Source: JABFRG01 sp038210445
GTDB taxonomy: Bacteria; Myxococcota_A; Polyangia; Polyangiales; Polyangiaceae
DNA length: 64,000 bases
Assembly (NCBI GenBank): GCA_038210445.1
Contig: JBBQWQ010000005.1
Coordinates: 146,131-210,130, forward strand
Direction: 5' to 3'
Below are positions 1 through 8,922 of the stretch, in pieces (positions within the stretch are counted from its first letter, which is position 1; each line of letters begins with the position of its first letter). A program made the translations under genes and the position numbers. The notes beneath the pieces were generated by a model. That model was not told the DNA's origin. It worked only from the letters and a program-made list of their open reading frames with translations, and made no database searches.

Positions 1-1
1 C

Positions 2-823
2 TTGATCGAAGAGGCGATGCCCAAGCAAGACGTGGTCATCGAGGTGCTCGACGCGCGCATGCCCAGCGCCAGCGAAAACCCCCTCGTCACCGAGATTCGC
101 GGGCGAAAGCCCTGCGTGAAGGTCCTCAGCAAGAGTGATCTTGCGGATCCGGCCACCACCAAGGCCTGGATCAAGCACCTCGAGGCGTTCTCCGGCGGGG
201 GCCCGGTGATCGCCATCGCCATCACCCAGAAGAACGCAACCGACACCCGCACGCGCATTCCCGAGGCGTGCAAGCGCCTGGCGACCCATCCCAGCGGACC
301 CGGCAAGACCGTGCGCGCCATGGTGGTGGGCATTCCCAACGTGGGCAAGTCGACCCTCATCAACACCCTGATGGAGCGCAAGGTCGCGAAAGTGGGCGAC
401 GAGCCGGCGGTGACCAAGAGCCAGCAGCTGGTCATGCTCAAGAGCGGCATGGCGCTCTCCGACAACCCCGGCATCCTGTGGCCCAAGATCGAGGACGCCG
501 ATGCCTCGTTGCGACTGGCGCTGGGCGGCGCCATGCCCGACAACGCCATCGACTACGAGACCGTTGCGCTGTTCGGCCTCCGGCACTTCTTGGCGCGGCA
601 TCCGAACCTGCTCATCGGCCGCTACAAGCTCAAGCAAACGCCCAAGGACGAGCACGAGGCGCTCGACGAGATCGGCCGTCGTCGGGGCTGCCTGCGGGCC
701 GGCGGCGTGGTCGACGTGCACAAGGCAGCCGACATGTTCCTCCACGATTTTCGCGACGGCGTCTTCGGTCCGGTGAGCCTGGAGGAGCCGGACGACGGCT
801 TCTCGGCGCCGGTCACCGCTTGA
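2..823 (+). CDS. rbgA: RbgA/YlqF-type circularly permuted GTPase (5' end outside window)
   Basis: Ribosome-biogenesis GTPase acting late in large-subunit (50S) assembly. The G motifs come in permuted order: a G4-like KSD around residues 44-46, then the P-loop GIPNVGKST at about 110-118, then G3 DNPG at about 154-157. This order defines the YlqF/YawG family. The visible part is 273 residues. Family members normally start with about 15-20 more residues containing a WFPGHM-like motif, which would lie left of the window, so the TTG at position 2 is probably an internal codon. The C-terminal helical domain is present. No operon partner is visible on the right. The family call is firm; the exact substrate particle is known only from homologues. 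Confidence 0.9.
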   Translation: MIEEAMPKQDVVIEVLDARMPSASENPLVTEIRGRKPCVKVLSKSDLADPATTKAWIKHLEAFSGGGPVIAIAITQKNATDTRTRIPEACKRLATHPSGPGKTVRAMVVGIPNVGKSTLINTLMERKVAKVGDEPAVTKSQQLVMLKSGMALSDNPGILWPKIEDADASLRLALGGAMPDNAIDYETVALFGLRHFLARHPNLLIGRYKLKQTPKDEHEALDEIGRRRGCLRAGGVVDVHKAADMFLHDFRDGVFGPVSLEEPDDGFSAPVTA

Positions 824-1196
824 CAAGAAGTTCGACAACAAGGACGGGAGTTCTTCGCGCGCCCAAGAAGGGCGGCGAATTCGGCCGCGTAGGCTTCGAG
901 ACCAAAGCCTGCGCCAACACGCTGAGCGGCGAGGTCGACGTGAAGGTTTGCGGCGACCTGCCCTGAGAGCCGCGTAGCCATTTGCGCGCGTCGCCGGCGG
1001 CGCCAGCCGGGTGTGCGGTATTTTTCTCACACCGCGGCACGGTGGCCACAGGCCGGCGCGGGTGCGCCGTGCCGCCCACCCGATAGCTCGGTGCTGCGAC
1101 TGGGGAAAGCCCGTTTGCCGCAGCGCGGCACGTGCTTTGCGAAGCGCCCGAAGGCGCCGACCACCACGGTCGTGCGCCACTTCGGAAAGGCTCTTC
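824..1196. other. Intergenic stretch with a possible gene remnant
   Basis: No confident gene lies here. In one plus-strand frame the bases before the stop at 964-966 read like a secreted protein's C-terminus (KACANTLSGEVDVKVCGDLP), with no credible start, so this may be a decayed gene tail. The remainder is GC-rich leader DNA in front of the gene at 1197. Confidence 0.3.
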
Positions 1197-1853
1197 ATGA
1201 AACGCACGATCGCTTCGGTCGCGGCGGCGGTGGCTTGCGGCCTCGCCACGACCTCTGCTCACGCCGACACCCTCAATCCCGGAGGGCGCGACATCGGGAA
1301 GATCTCGGAAATCTCCAGGGGCGTGAAGGAGCTCGGTGTCGACTCGCTCTTCCTTCTCAACTACTCGAAGGTGGGCAACGGCGGCGCTTCGGCCCTGCGG
1401 ATGACGGTGCTCGGTTCGCTGGTGTTTCGCTACTTCGTCGCGAACAATCTCGCGCTCACCCTCAACGTCGGTGGCCTCTACCGCAGCTTCGATGCCGAGG
1501 GGAAGGCGACCGACGTCGCCGGCACCGCCAGCCTCGGCGCGGCCTACTACCTGCGCCTGGGCGGCGGCATGTTCCTCGCCCCCAGCGTCGGCCTTGGGGG
1601 CCTGTACGGCGGGCGCAAGACCGAGGTGGGCGCGGTGACGACGCGCGATACGGTGGCCGGCGGTCTCGGCCGTGCGGGGCTCGGTCTCGTCTTCTATCCG
1701 AGCAGCCGCGTGAACCTCTTTGCGCGACCGGAGGTGACGGCAGTGTACGGCTCGGCCAAGCCCACCGAACTGCCGCCCGGTGGCGGAGCCGCCGCCACCA
1801 GCTTCTTCAGCGTCGACGGTGGCTTCTCGGTGGGTGCAAGTTACATCTTTTAG
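1197..1853 (+). CDS. Small outer-membrane beta-barrel protein
   Basis: A 218-residue secreted protein of unknown function. The start at 1197 is chosen because it puts a clean signal peptide (MKRTIASVAAAVACGLATTSAHA) at the N-terminus; longer readings in frame add basic, non-coding-looking sequence. The mature part alternates polar and hydrophobic residues, is rich in Gly, Tyr and Phe, and ends in an aromatic residue (GASYIF), as expected for an 8- to 10-strand barrel recognised by the BAM machinery. It stands alone between the GTPase and the WGR gene. An OmpW/OprG-like porin or a structural barrel are equally possible. Confidence 0.7.
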   Translation: MKRTIASVAAAVACGLATTSAHADTLNPGGRDIGKISEISRGVKELGVDSLFLLNYSKVGNGGASALRMTVLGSLVFRYFVANNLALTLNVGGLYRSFDAEGKATDVAGTASLGAAYYLRLGGGMFLAPSVGLGGLYGGRKTEVGAVTTRDTVAGGLGRAGLGLVFYPSSRVNLFARPEVTAVYGSAKPTELPPGGGAAATSFFSVDGGFSVGASYIF

Positions 1854-1977
1854 CCGCACGGCCGGCCGGAGCGGTGGGCTCCGGCCGAGCTTTGGAGCCG
1901 CGGAATCGCCGGCCCCTTCTGGGGCTCCGCGGTTCTCGCTTTCCAGCGCCCCGGCTTCGCGTTTAGCCTGCTCGCCC

Positions 1978-2193
1978 ATGGCCGACGAAGTCACGTACCT
2001 CGAGCTTTCGCAGAGCGCGGGCGCGCGCAAGTTCTACGAGGTCGCGGTATCGGGTGCGCTCTACACGGTTCGCCAGTCTTCCAAGGAGCTGGCGCAAAAA
2101 GGCGCACGCGAGGTCGACGCGGTGCGGGAATCGGCCCGCGGCGGCTTCTACCGAGCGCACGGCGTGCGTCGATGGGTGCAAAGCGGACCGTGA
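1978..2193 (+). CDS. Small protein with the first half of a WGR-like domain
   Basis: A 71-residue reading frame starting MADEVTYLELSQSAGARKFY. The pattern YLELS...KFYEV.V.G..YTVR matches the first strands of a WGR domain, but the Trp-Gly-Arg core and the following half are missing and the tail is unrelated. It overlaps the next gene by 22 bases; that gene carries its own complete WGR-type domain. It may be a short co-expressed adaptor, or the remnant of a duplicated or replaced WGR N-terminus. Moderate to low confidence that it is translated. Confidence 0.35.
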   Translation: MADEVTYLELSQSAGARKFYEVAVSGALYTVRQSSKELAQKGAREVDAVRESARGGFYRAHGVRRWVQSGP

Positions 2194-5100
2194 AGATCCT
2201 GGCGCAGACCGTGCTGATCTTCACCGAAGGCAAGTCGGAGAAGGTCTACGAGATCGACCTCTGCGAGGTCGGCGCGGACCAGTGCGTGGTGAACTTTCGC
2301 TATGGCAAGCGCGGCGCCACCCTCAAGGATGGCTCCAAGACGGCGCTACCGGTGAAGCGCGCGGAGGCGCAGAGGGTCTTCGACAAGCTGGCCCAGACCA
2401 AGATCGAGCAAGGCTACGTACCCGAGAGCCAGGCGGCTGCGGCGCGTGCGCGCACCGAGGCCGCCGCACCCAGTGGCGAACGGGAACGCATCATCCTCGA
2501 CCGGCTGGCCCAGACCGGGGCCGACCGACGATTCCACCGGCGCGAGGGCAGTGACCGCAGCTGGGGCCTGGAGCGCGCCATCTGGCGGGCCGGTGAGCTC
2601 AAGCTCAGGGCGGCCGAGCCACTCCTCTTGAACTTGCTGGGCACTGCGCAGGCGACCGCACCTGCCTCCGGCGGCGGCAAGGGCATGCGCGACTACGCGG
2701 TGGCCTGGGCGCTCGCGCAGCTTGGTTCGGAAGCCTCGGTTGCGCCGCTGGCACGCCTGGCGGCCGACCCCGGCACGCTCCGGCACGTGCGCAAGATCGC
2801 CACCGAGGCGCTGCGCAAGCTGAGCAGCCCCGAGGTGCTCGATGCCTACCGACGCGACGTCACCGAGGGCCTCCCGGAGGCGCTCCGCGCGGCCATGGCA
2901 AAGGAGGAAGACGCCGCCCGCTTCGCCGCCGCGCTCTCGGCGCACCTGGCGGAAGCGCCGGAGGCCTTCGCGGTGATGGAGCTGCTCTACCTGGTCGACT
3001 CCACGCTCACCCGGCCTGCCTTCTTGAACGTGCTGAAGAAGTCCCCGCTCACGCCGCCGTTCTTCTATTCGCTGCGCCACATCTTCAAGGCCGCCGAGCT
3101 CCGCCGCGACGCCGAGGTCTTTGGCATTCTCGCCTACCGCTTCGAGAAGGTGCGCGCCAATACGCCCTATTCCACCGTCTACGACGACCGCGTCATCCCC
3201 GGCCGCACCGCTGTCAACCCGTTCACCCGGGCGCGCATGGAGGTGCCGGCGCGCACCATCGCGGGCAAGCCGCAACCGGAGGGGACGCTGCCGCGGGACG
3301 TTCCCAAAGCCTACTGCTCCGCCACCCGCGAGTACCTGCGGCGCCGCACCTGGCGAACGCTGCGGCGTATGGGGCAGTTGGGCGATGTCGAGTACGTGAA
3401 GATGGCGGTGGGCGTGCTGTTGCCCTTCACCGACGCCGACCGGCAAACGCCGCGCCGCGGCCACCAGGCAAGCTGGGACGCCTTCGCGCCCTACCGCGCC
3501 CTTAATGGTGTACTATACACGAATAGCCCGCGCTACGAGCTCAAGGCCGGCACCCGCGCCTACCGCACCAAGGGCCGATACAAGCCGGGCGACTTGGCGC
3601 CCGACGCGCGCGAAGAGGCCTTCCCCAAGCTCTGGGAGCGCGCGCCCGCAGGGCTCGTGCATCTTCTCGCCGAGAGCGAGTGCACGGTGGCCCACGAGTT
3701 CGGGGCCAAGGCGCTCCGGGCCTGCAGTGCGTTCACCGCCGAGCTCGACGACGACGATCTCGCGATGCTGGCGGCGCGCCCCTACCTGCCAACGGCCCAA
3801 CTGGCGTTCGATCTCACCAAGCTGCGGCATACATCCGGGCGTCCGGCGAGCCCCGCGCTGCTGTTGGCGCTCGCGTCGTCGATTCACGCGCCGGCGCGCG
3901 AGCTTTCGGTGCAGTGGATAGAGACGCGCCGGGCCGAGCTCCTGCAAGACACGGTATTCCTCGCGGCGCTGGTGACCGCGCCCCTTGCAGGTGCACGCCA
4001 CTTCGCCCGGCGCTTTCTCCGCAGCGCGTCGTTCTCGCCGGAGGTCGGTGCGGTGCTGGTGGGGCGCATCGTCGCCGCGCTGCTCGCGCTCGGCGAGCAA
4101 GGCGCAGGCATCGCCCTCGACGCCACCCAGACGCTCACGTCGGCTCTCGGAACATTTCTGGCTTCTGCGCCCCCGGCGGTCATCCGCGATCTTCTGGCGC
4201 ACCCGCTGGAAGGGGTGCAAGAGCTGGGCGCCGAGCTCCTTCTCAAGCACGACGCGCGCTCGGGGCTCCTGCCGGTGGAGATCATCCTCACGGTATTCCG
4301 TTCGCCCTTCGCCAGCGTCCGCAGCGTGGGCCTGCGGCTCCTCTCCGAGATGGCCGACGACGCGCTGGCCCTAAACTTCAAGGTCCTGGTGGTGCTCTCG
4401 GCCGACAAGAATGCCGACCTGCGGCACGGCGTGCGACCCCTTCTGGGGCGCCTTTGCCGGGCCCATCGCGACATCGGCTTGCATCTGGTCCGAGGCCTGG
4501 TCGACGCCCTCTTGCGGCGTAAGCTCGCCGACGACGTGCCGCCGCACCTGGTGGCTGTTTTGCGAGACGACTTGCGCGATCTGGCCGAGGAGCTGGACCA
4601 CGACACCGTGTGGCGTCTCTTGCAATCGGCGTCGCCGCACGCGCAGGAGCTGGGCGGCCTCTTGCTGCGGCGGTTCGACGCCGCGGACATGGAGCTCGAG
4701 CAGCTGGTGCGGCTGGCCAGCCACGAGATTCTTTCCGTGCGCGAGGCCGCATGGGCCATGCTCGGCCGCAGCGTCCCGCGCATCCACGCCGACATGGCCA
4801 ACGCCGTGCGCGTCGCCGACGCCCAATGGAAGGACTCGCGCGACTGGGCCTTCGGCTTCTTTCGCGCCTTTTCCCCGGAGCTCTTCACCCTCGAGGTGCT
4901 GGTCGCCATCGCCGACAGCACACGAGAAGACGTGCAGGCCTTCGGCCGCGAGATGCTCCAGCGCGGCTTCCGCGAAGAAGACGGCCCGGAGCTCTTGCTT
5001 CGGCTCTCGGAGCACCCGCAACGGAGCGTGCAGCTCTTCGCCACCAACTACCTGGAGCGCTTCGCCGCCGGCGACACGGTGCGGCTTCGCAAGTTGGTGC

Positions 5101-5372
5101 CGTACTTCACCAGCGTGCTCTCGCGGGTCAACGCCGGGCGGCTAGCCAAGACGCGGGTCTTCGCCTTCCTGGAACGCGAGGCCGCGCGCAGCGAGGAGCA
5201 CGCGGCCGCGGTCATCGACCTCCTGCATCGGGTCTCCGGCAGTATCTCGGTAGAATCGCGGGCCCGCGCCGTGGAAGTCATGTGCGCCATACACCGAGCC
5301 GTGCCGAGCCTGGCGCTCCCGGTGGAGTTCGTGCCGCCGCGTGCCGCGTCGCCCAGCGCGGGAGGGGCGTGA
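2172..5372 (+). CDS. WGR domain plus HEAT-like repeat protein (MolR-like)
   Basis: A 1066-residue cytoplasmic protein. Residues 1-80 form a WGR-type domain (core NFRYGKRGATLKDGSKT, ending in a KIEQGY motif), a module found in PARPs and in the bacterial MolR/YehH group. From about 100 to the end the chain consists of helical HEAT-like repeats (recurrent LARLAADPGTLRHVRKIA-type units). No enzymatic motif is visible. The stop overlaps the start of the SWIM gene (TGATG), so the two are translationally coupled. Large WGR/HEAT proteins coupled to SWIM proteins recur in bacteria, sometimes beside MoxR/VWA genes, but none is present here. Function is unknown; a scaffold or sensor that binds nucleic acid or protein is an inference. 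Confidence 0.7.
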   Translation: MGAKRTVKILAQTVLIFTEGKSEKVYEIDLCEVGADQCVVNFRYGKRGATLKDGSKTALPVKRAEAQRVFDKLAQTKIEQGYVPESQAAAARARTEAAAPSGERERIILDRLAQTGADRRFHRREGSDRSWGLERAIWRAGELKLRAAEPLLLNLLGTAQATAPASGGGKGMRDYAVAWALAQLGSEASVAPLARLAADPGTLRHVRKIATEALRKLSSPEVLDAYRRDVTEGLPEALRAAMAKEEDAARFAAALSAHLAEAPEAFAVMELLYLVDSTLTRPAFLNVLKKSPLTPPFFYSLRHIFKAAELRRDAEVFGILAYRFEKVRANTPYSTVYDDRVIPGRTAVNPFTRARMEVPARTIAGKPQPEGTLPRDVPKAYCSATREYLRRRTWRTLRRMGQLGDVEYVKMAVGVLLPFTDADRQTPRRGHQASWDAFAPYRALNGVLYTNSPRYELKAGTRAYRTKGRYKPGDLAPDAREEAFPKLWERAPAGLVHLLAESECTVAHEFGAKALRACSAFTAELDDDDLAMLAARPYLPTAQLAFDLTKLRHTSGRPASPALLLALASSIHAPARELSVQWIETRRAELLQDTVFLAALVTAPLAGARHFARRFLRSASFSPEVGAVLVGRIVAALLALGEQGAGIALDATQTLTSALGTFLASAPPAVIRDLLAHPLEGVQELGAELLLKHDARSGLLPVEIILTVFRSPFASVRSVGLRLLSEMADDALALNFKVLVVLSADKNADLRHGVRPLLGRLCRAHRDIGLHLVRGLVDALLRRKLADDVPPHLVAVLRDDLRDLAEELDHDTVWRLLQSASPHAQELGGLLLRRFDAADMELEQLVRLASHEILSVREAAWAMLGRSVPRIHADMANAVRVADAQWKDSRDWAFGFFRAFSPELFTLEVLVAIADSTREDVQAFGREMLQRGFREEDGPELLLRLSEHPQRSVQLFATNYLERFAAGDTVRLRKLVPYFTSVLSRVNAGRLAKTRVFAFLEREAARSEEHAAAVIDLLHRVSGSISVESRARAVEVMCAIHRAVPSLALPVEFVPPRAASPSAGGA

Positions 5373-7018
5373 TGGAGTTCGCCTACGCCTTCAAGCGCGC
5401 TTCGCAGGTCGATGCCCTGGCCGACCGCACCAACCTCTCGTTCTCGCCAGACCTCAAGCGCGAGCCCACGTTCTTTTCGGGCGAGCTCGAAAAGAGCGTC
5501 GTATTTCGCGAGGCCATCAGCGCCCTGCACGCGGTGGTCACGTCCGATCTCCGCTTCAAGCCCAAAGACAAGAGCGTCTACAAGGCCTGGGCGGCGAAGC
5601 AGGAGCTTGTGGACTACGCCCAGGTGGCGGCCCAGAGCGCCAATGTTCAGAGCCGGGTCAGGGCCCTTTCCCAGGAGCTGCAGGGCCTGTGGTCGCAGAG
5701 CCAGCGGCGCATGTCGTCGTTCTACCGGGCCCGCGACGCCTACTTCAAGCACCTCTACGATCGCGATCGCGAAGCGTGGATCGTCCTCGACCCTGTCATC
5801 ACCGTGCACCCGGACGAGGTCTTCTTCGAGTGCTTCAGCCAGGACGAGTCGAGCTATGGGCGGCTCGGCGCTAGCTACGAGGTCTTCAAGAACATCGGTG
5901 AAGTCGCCTGCGGAACCACCAACATCGACTATTCGCATGCACTATACAACGAATTTCAGAAGATCCGCAGCTACAAGACCACCCGCTTCGAGGTAGACCC
6001 CAGCGGCTTTCAGGTGCAAACCGAGCGCGAGGACGACTTCGAGGAGAAGAAGATCGATCTCCCGGATTCGTGGGTGCGCGGGTTTCTCCAGGTCAGCTCG
6101 GCCATGTCGCTGCCAGCGCGGCACGTCACCCTGTCGCCCACCGACCTCGCCAACGTCTGCTTCATCCTGCGTCGCCACAAGGAGCGACAGGGCCCCCGTT
6201 CGATGCGCTGGGTGCTGACGCCCGGCAGGCCGGTGCGCATCGTCTTCGAGCCTTGGAACATCGTCCTCGAGTGCCCGCGGTCCATCTATAGGGGCGCCGA
6301 AGCAGAAGAGCTCCGCACCTGGGGGCGGCGGCGGATTCTCATTCTGGAGCGGCTCATCCCTCTTGCCCAGAGCTTTTCCGTGCACCTGCTGGGGCAGGGG
6401 CTACCTTCGTTCTACGTGGCCGACCTCGGACACATGTCGTTCACGCTGGGCCTTTCCGGATGGACCGCCAACGACTGGTCCACCGCCGGCAACTTCGACC
6501 TCCTGGCGCCGCGCGGCGCCTCCGACGACTTTACCAAGCGCCGGGTCTTCGAGGCCTTGAAGAAGAAGTGGCTGGCCACGCCCGAGGCGCTCGCCGCCGA
6601 GCTCGGCCTTCCCACCGCCGCGGTGCTCGGCGCGCTGGGCGCGTGGACCCAGGCCGGGCGCGCCATGTTCGACGTGGTCAAGAGCGTGTACCGTGCACGG
6701 GAGCTTGCGCGCGAGCCGCTTCCCATGAGCAAGCTCCGCTTCGCCAACGAGCGCGAAGAGCACGCCACGCGCTTTCTCGCCGCCGGTGCTGTCGCCGTAC
6801 GCACCGAGGCCGCCGGCGCCGGAACGCGCCTCTCCGGCACTGTGAACGACGGCAAGCACACCCACACGCCCGACCTGGTCATCGACGCCGACGCGCGCAT
6901 CGTGAAGGCCACCTGCAGCTGCAACTTTTTCAAACAGAACAAGCTTTTCAAGGGGCCTTGCGAGCATATGCTCGCGCTCCGCATGCACGAAGCCACCAAG
7001 GTGGGCTTCGTTACCTGA
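5372..7018 (+). CDS. SWIM zinc-finger protein
   Basis: A 548-residue protein. The start MEFAYAFKRASQVD at 5372 overlaps the upstream stop. The last about 40 residues carry a SWIM finger: CSCNFFKQNKLFKGPCEH gives the CxC...CxH ligands. SWIM domains bind DNA or protein. The preceding 500 residues are a mixed region of unknown fold with a winged-helix-like stretch around 370-420 (ATPEALAAELGLPTAAVLGALGAW). It is an operon partner of the WGR/HEAT gene and ends 44 bases before the retron RNA, so it may share a transcript with it. No catalytic residues were recognised. Confidence 0.75.
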   Translation: MEFAYAFKRASQVDALADRTNLSFSPDLKREPTFFSGELEKSVVFREAISALHAVVTSDLRFKPKDKSVYKAWAAKQELVDYAQVAAQSANVQSRVRALSQELQGLWSQSQRRMSSFYRARDAYFKHLYDRDREAWIVLDPVITVHPDEVFFECFSQDESSYGRLGASYEVFKNIGEVACGTTNIDYSHALYNEFQKIRSYKTTRFEVDPSGFQVQTEREDDFEEKKIDLPDSWVRGFLQVSSAMSLPARHVTLSPTDLANVCFILRRHKERQGPRSMRWVLTPGRPVRIVFEPWNIVLECPRSIYRGAEAEELRTWGRRRILILERLIPLAQSFSVHLLGQGLPSFYVADLGHMSFTLGLSGWTANDWSTAGNFDLLAPRGASDDFTKRRVFEALKKKWLATPEALAAELGLPTAAVLGALGAWTQAGRAMFDVVKSVYRARELAREPLPMSKLRFANEREEHATRFLAAGAVAVRTEAAGAGTRLSGTVNDGKHTHTPDLVIDADARIVKATCSCNFFKQNKLFKGPCEHMLALRMHEATKVGFVT

Positions 7019-7061
7019 ACCGTTGCGAAAACAATGTACTCTACACACGAAGAAAGGAGCC

Positions 7062-7295
7062 CGAGAGAGAGCGCGCGCGGGGCCTGATCTTGCAAACCGG
7101 GCGGCGGATCGCCGTCCTTGCAGCCTGGCCTTCCATGCTTCACTGGCTCGCTCTTGACTGTGCGATTTAGCCCCACCGTAGGGAATTCCGGGTTCAATCC
7201 GGCAGATTCAATGTCCCCACGGTGGGTCTCATCGCTTGAGTTGAGACGATCCAGTCCCGAGATCTACGAAGTGCCTCCGCGCGCGCTCTCTCTTG
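7062..7295 (+). ncRNA. Retron msr-msd non-coding RNA
   Basis: The template/primer RNA of a retron. A perfect 17-base inverted repeat, 7064-7080 against 7277-7293 (AGAGAGAGCGCGCGCGG and its complement), extends to about 7062-7295 with a G-U pair and forms the a1/a2 stem. Inside lie an msr-like hairpin at 7091-7122 (TGCAA/TTGCA closing CGGCG-GAT-CGCCG), an msd-like stem (7172-7179 with 7219-7226, continued by GGGA 7181-7184 with TCCC 7214-7217 around an inner CCGG hairpin) and a third hairpin 7226-7231/7242-7247. It lies directly upstream of a retron-type reverse transcriptase, the standard arrangement. The branching G and exact msDNA ends cannot be fixed by eye. The low complexity of the a1/a2 arms is the main caveat. 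Confidence 0.8.
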
Positions 7296-7340
7296 CGCCT
7301 CATTCTTGCGCCTCTCTCCGTCTTCGCATCCGCCTTGCCC

Positions 7341-8849
7341 ATGTCGAACCGCCGCCAAGAGCTCTACGATCGCATTCGCGCCACCTCCAAGGACGAGGTG
7401 GTGCTCGAGGAGATGATCCGCCTCGGGTTCTGGCCGCGGCAAGGATCCATGCCGCTCGACCCGGGCGACGAGGTGCGGCGCCGCGGGGAGATCGAGCGGG
7501 AGCTCGCGGCCCTGCGCACCGAGCAGGCCCGCCTGGGCAACCTCGAGGCGCTGAAGAATGCGGCGCTCAAGCGGCGCCTCGCCGAGTCGAAAGAGAAGCA
7601 AAAGGAAACCAAGGCGCGCAGGGAGCGCGAGCGTACCGGTCGCGCCGCCGCATGGGCCCAGAAGAAGGCCGGTGAAATCGGGTTTCTCGGGACGGCGGTC
7701 TCTGGCGGCCTCGGCCACACCGAGACCGACGAGCCCAAGCTGGCGGCGCAAAGCCTGCCACTCTTGCGCTCCGGCACCGACGTCGCGCGCGCCATGGGCA
7801 TCACCGTGGGCGAGCTGCGGTTCTTGGCGTTCGATCGCCGAACCAGCGAGACCTCGCACTACGTCCGCTTCACCATTCCCAAGAAGGCGGGCGGCGAGCG
7901 CCTCATCTCGGCGCCGATGCCGCGTCTGAAGAGCGCGCAGACGTGGGTCCTCGAGAACCTTCTCGACAAGGTGACGTTGCACGATGCGGCGCACGGGTTT
8001 CGCGCCGCGCGCTCGATCGTCACCAACGCCCGGCCCCACGTGGGCGCGCCGCTGGTGGTCAACGTCGACCTCAAAGACTTCTTTCCCACGCTCACCCTGG
8101 GCCGCATCAAGGGCGCCTTTCGCGCTCTCGGCTACGGCGATCACGTGGCGACCGTGCTCGGCCTCCTGTGCAGCGAGCCCGACGTCGACCAGGTGGTCCT
8201 CGATGGCAAGACGTTCTACGTGGCGAACGGCAAGCGTCGCTTGCCACAAGGAGCGCCCAGCAGCCCTGCCATCACCAACATTGTGTGCCGGCGTCTCGAT
8301 CGCAGGCTGGCCGCCGCAGCCCAGAAGCACGGCTTCGTCTACACGCGCTACGCCGACGATCTTACGCTTTCTTCTGACGATCCGGCGGCGAATCCGGCGC
8401 GCGTCCTGGGGGTGCTCCGCTGGATCGTCGCCGGCGAAGGGTTCGTGGTGCACCCCAAGAAGACGCGCGTCTTGCGCAAGGGCGCCCGCCGCGAGGTGAC
8501 GGGCGTGGTGGTCAACGAGAAGCTCTCGGTCTCGCGCGAGCAGCGCCGGAAGTTCCGCGCCTTCCTCTTCCAGCTCGACAAGGACGGCCCCCAGGGCAAG
8601 CAGTGGGGCGCTTCGTCCGACGTTGTCGCTTCGGCGCTCGGCTACGCCGCGTACCTGTCCATGGTCGACCCCGAGCGCGGCAAGCCGGTGCTCGCCCAGG
8701 CCCGCGCCATTGCCAAGAAGTACGGCTGGAAGGGCAAACCGCGCCCCGTCAAGAATGTGCAGACTGCACCCATGCCTCCGGACGCACCGCCGACCTCCGA
8801 GCCGTTGGCGCCCGCGGAGCCCAAGAAGAAGTGGTGGAAGCTCTTTTGA
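7341..8849 (+). CDS. ret: Retron reverse transcriptase
   Basis: Reverse transcribes the msd part of the upstream RNA into msDNA branched to the RNA. The start MSNRRQELYD at 7341 gives 502 residues. The catalytic core shows the first aspartate in VNVDLKDFF (D243), the YADD box at 337-340, the retron-specific NAxxH in NARPHVG (from 229) and VTG at 386-388. Residues 1 to about 150 are a charged, partly coiled N-terminal extension, which is also the layout of the long myxobacterial Mx162/Sa163-type enzymes. The C-terminus is a Pro/Lys-rich tail. No separate effector gene follows; the next gene is convergent. An in-frame TTG upstream at 7293 falls inside the a2 arm and is unlikely to be used. Confidence 0.92.
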   Translation: MSNRRQELYDRIRATSKDEVVLEEMIRLGFWPRQGSMPLDPGDEVRRRGEIERELAALRTEQARLGNLEALKNAALKRRLAESKEKQKETKARRERERTGRAAAWAQKKAGEIGFLGTAVSGGLGHTETDEPKLAAQSLPLLRSGTDVARAMGITVGELRFLAFDRRTSETSHYVRFTIPKKAGGERLISAPMPRLKSAQTWVLENLLDKVTLHDAAHGFRAARSIVTNARPHVGAPLVVNVDLKDFFPTLTLGRIKGAFRALGYGDHVATVLGLLCSEPDVDQVVLDGKTFYVANGKRRLPQGAPSSPAITNIVCRRLDRRLAAAAQKHGFVYTRYADDLTLSSDDPAANPARVLGVLRWIVAGEGFVVHPKKTRVLRKGARREVTGVVVNEKLSVSREQRRKFRAFLFQLDKDGPQGKQWGASSDVVASALGYAAYLSMVDPERGKPVLAQARAIAKKYGWKGKPRPVKNVQTAPMPPDAPPTSEPLAPAEPKKKWWKLF

Positions 8850-8922
8850 GCCGCCGGCCGAAGCGGCGACGCCGCCGAAAAGCTCTATCGAGAGTCCGAG
8901 CGCATCGTCGCGGCGCTCTGCT

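Noticed and set aside
813..2030. 405-codon minus-strand frame antisense to the barrel gene
   Set aside because: No domain or signal; Arg/Ala/Gly-rich composition of a shadow frame in GC-rich DNA.
7293..7340. Earlier TTG start for the RT
   Set aside because: It lies in the a2 arm of the retron RNA and adds a non-conserved segment; ATG 7341 is preferred.
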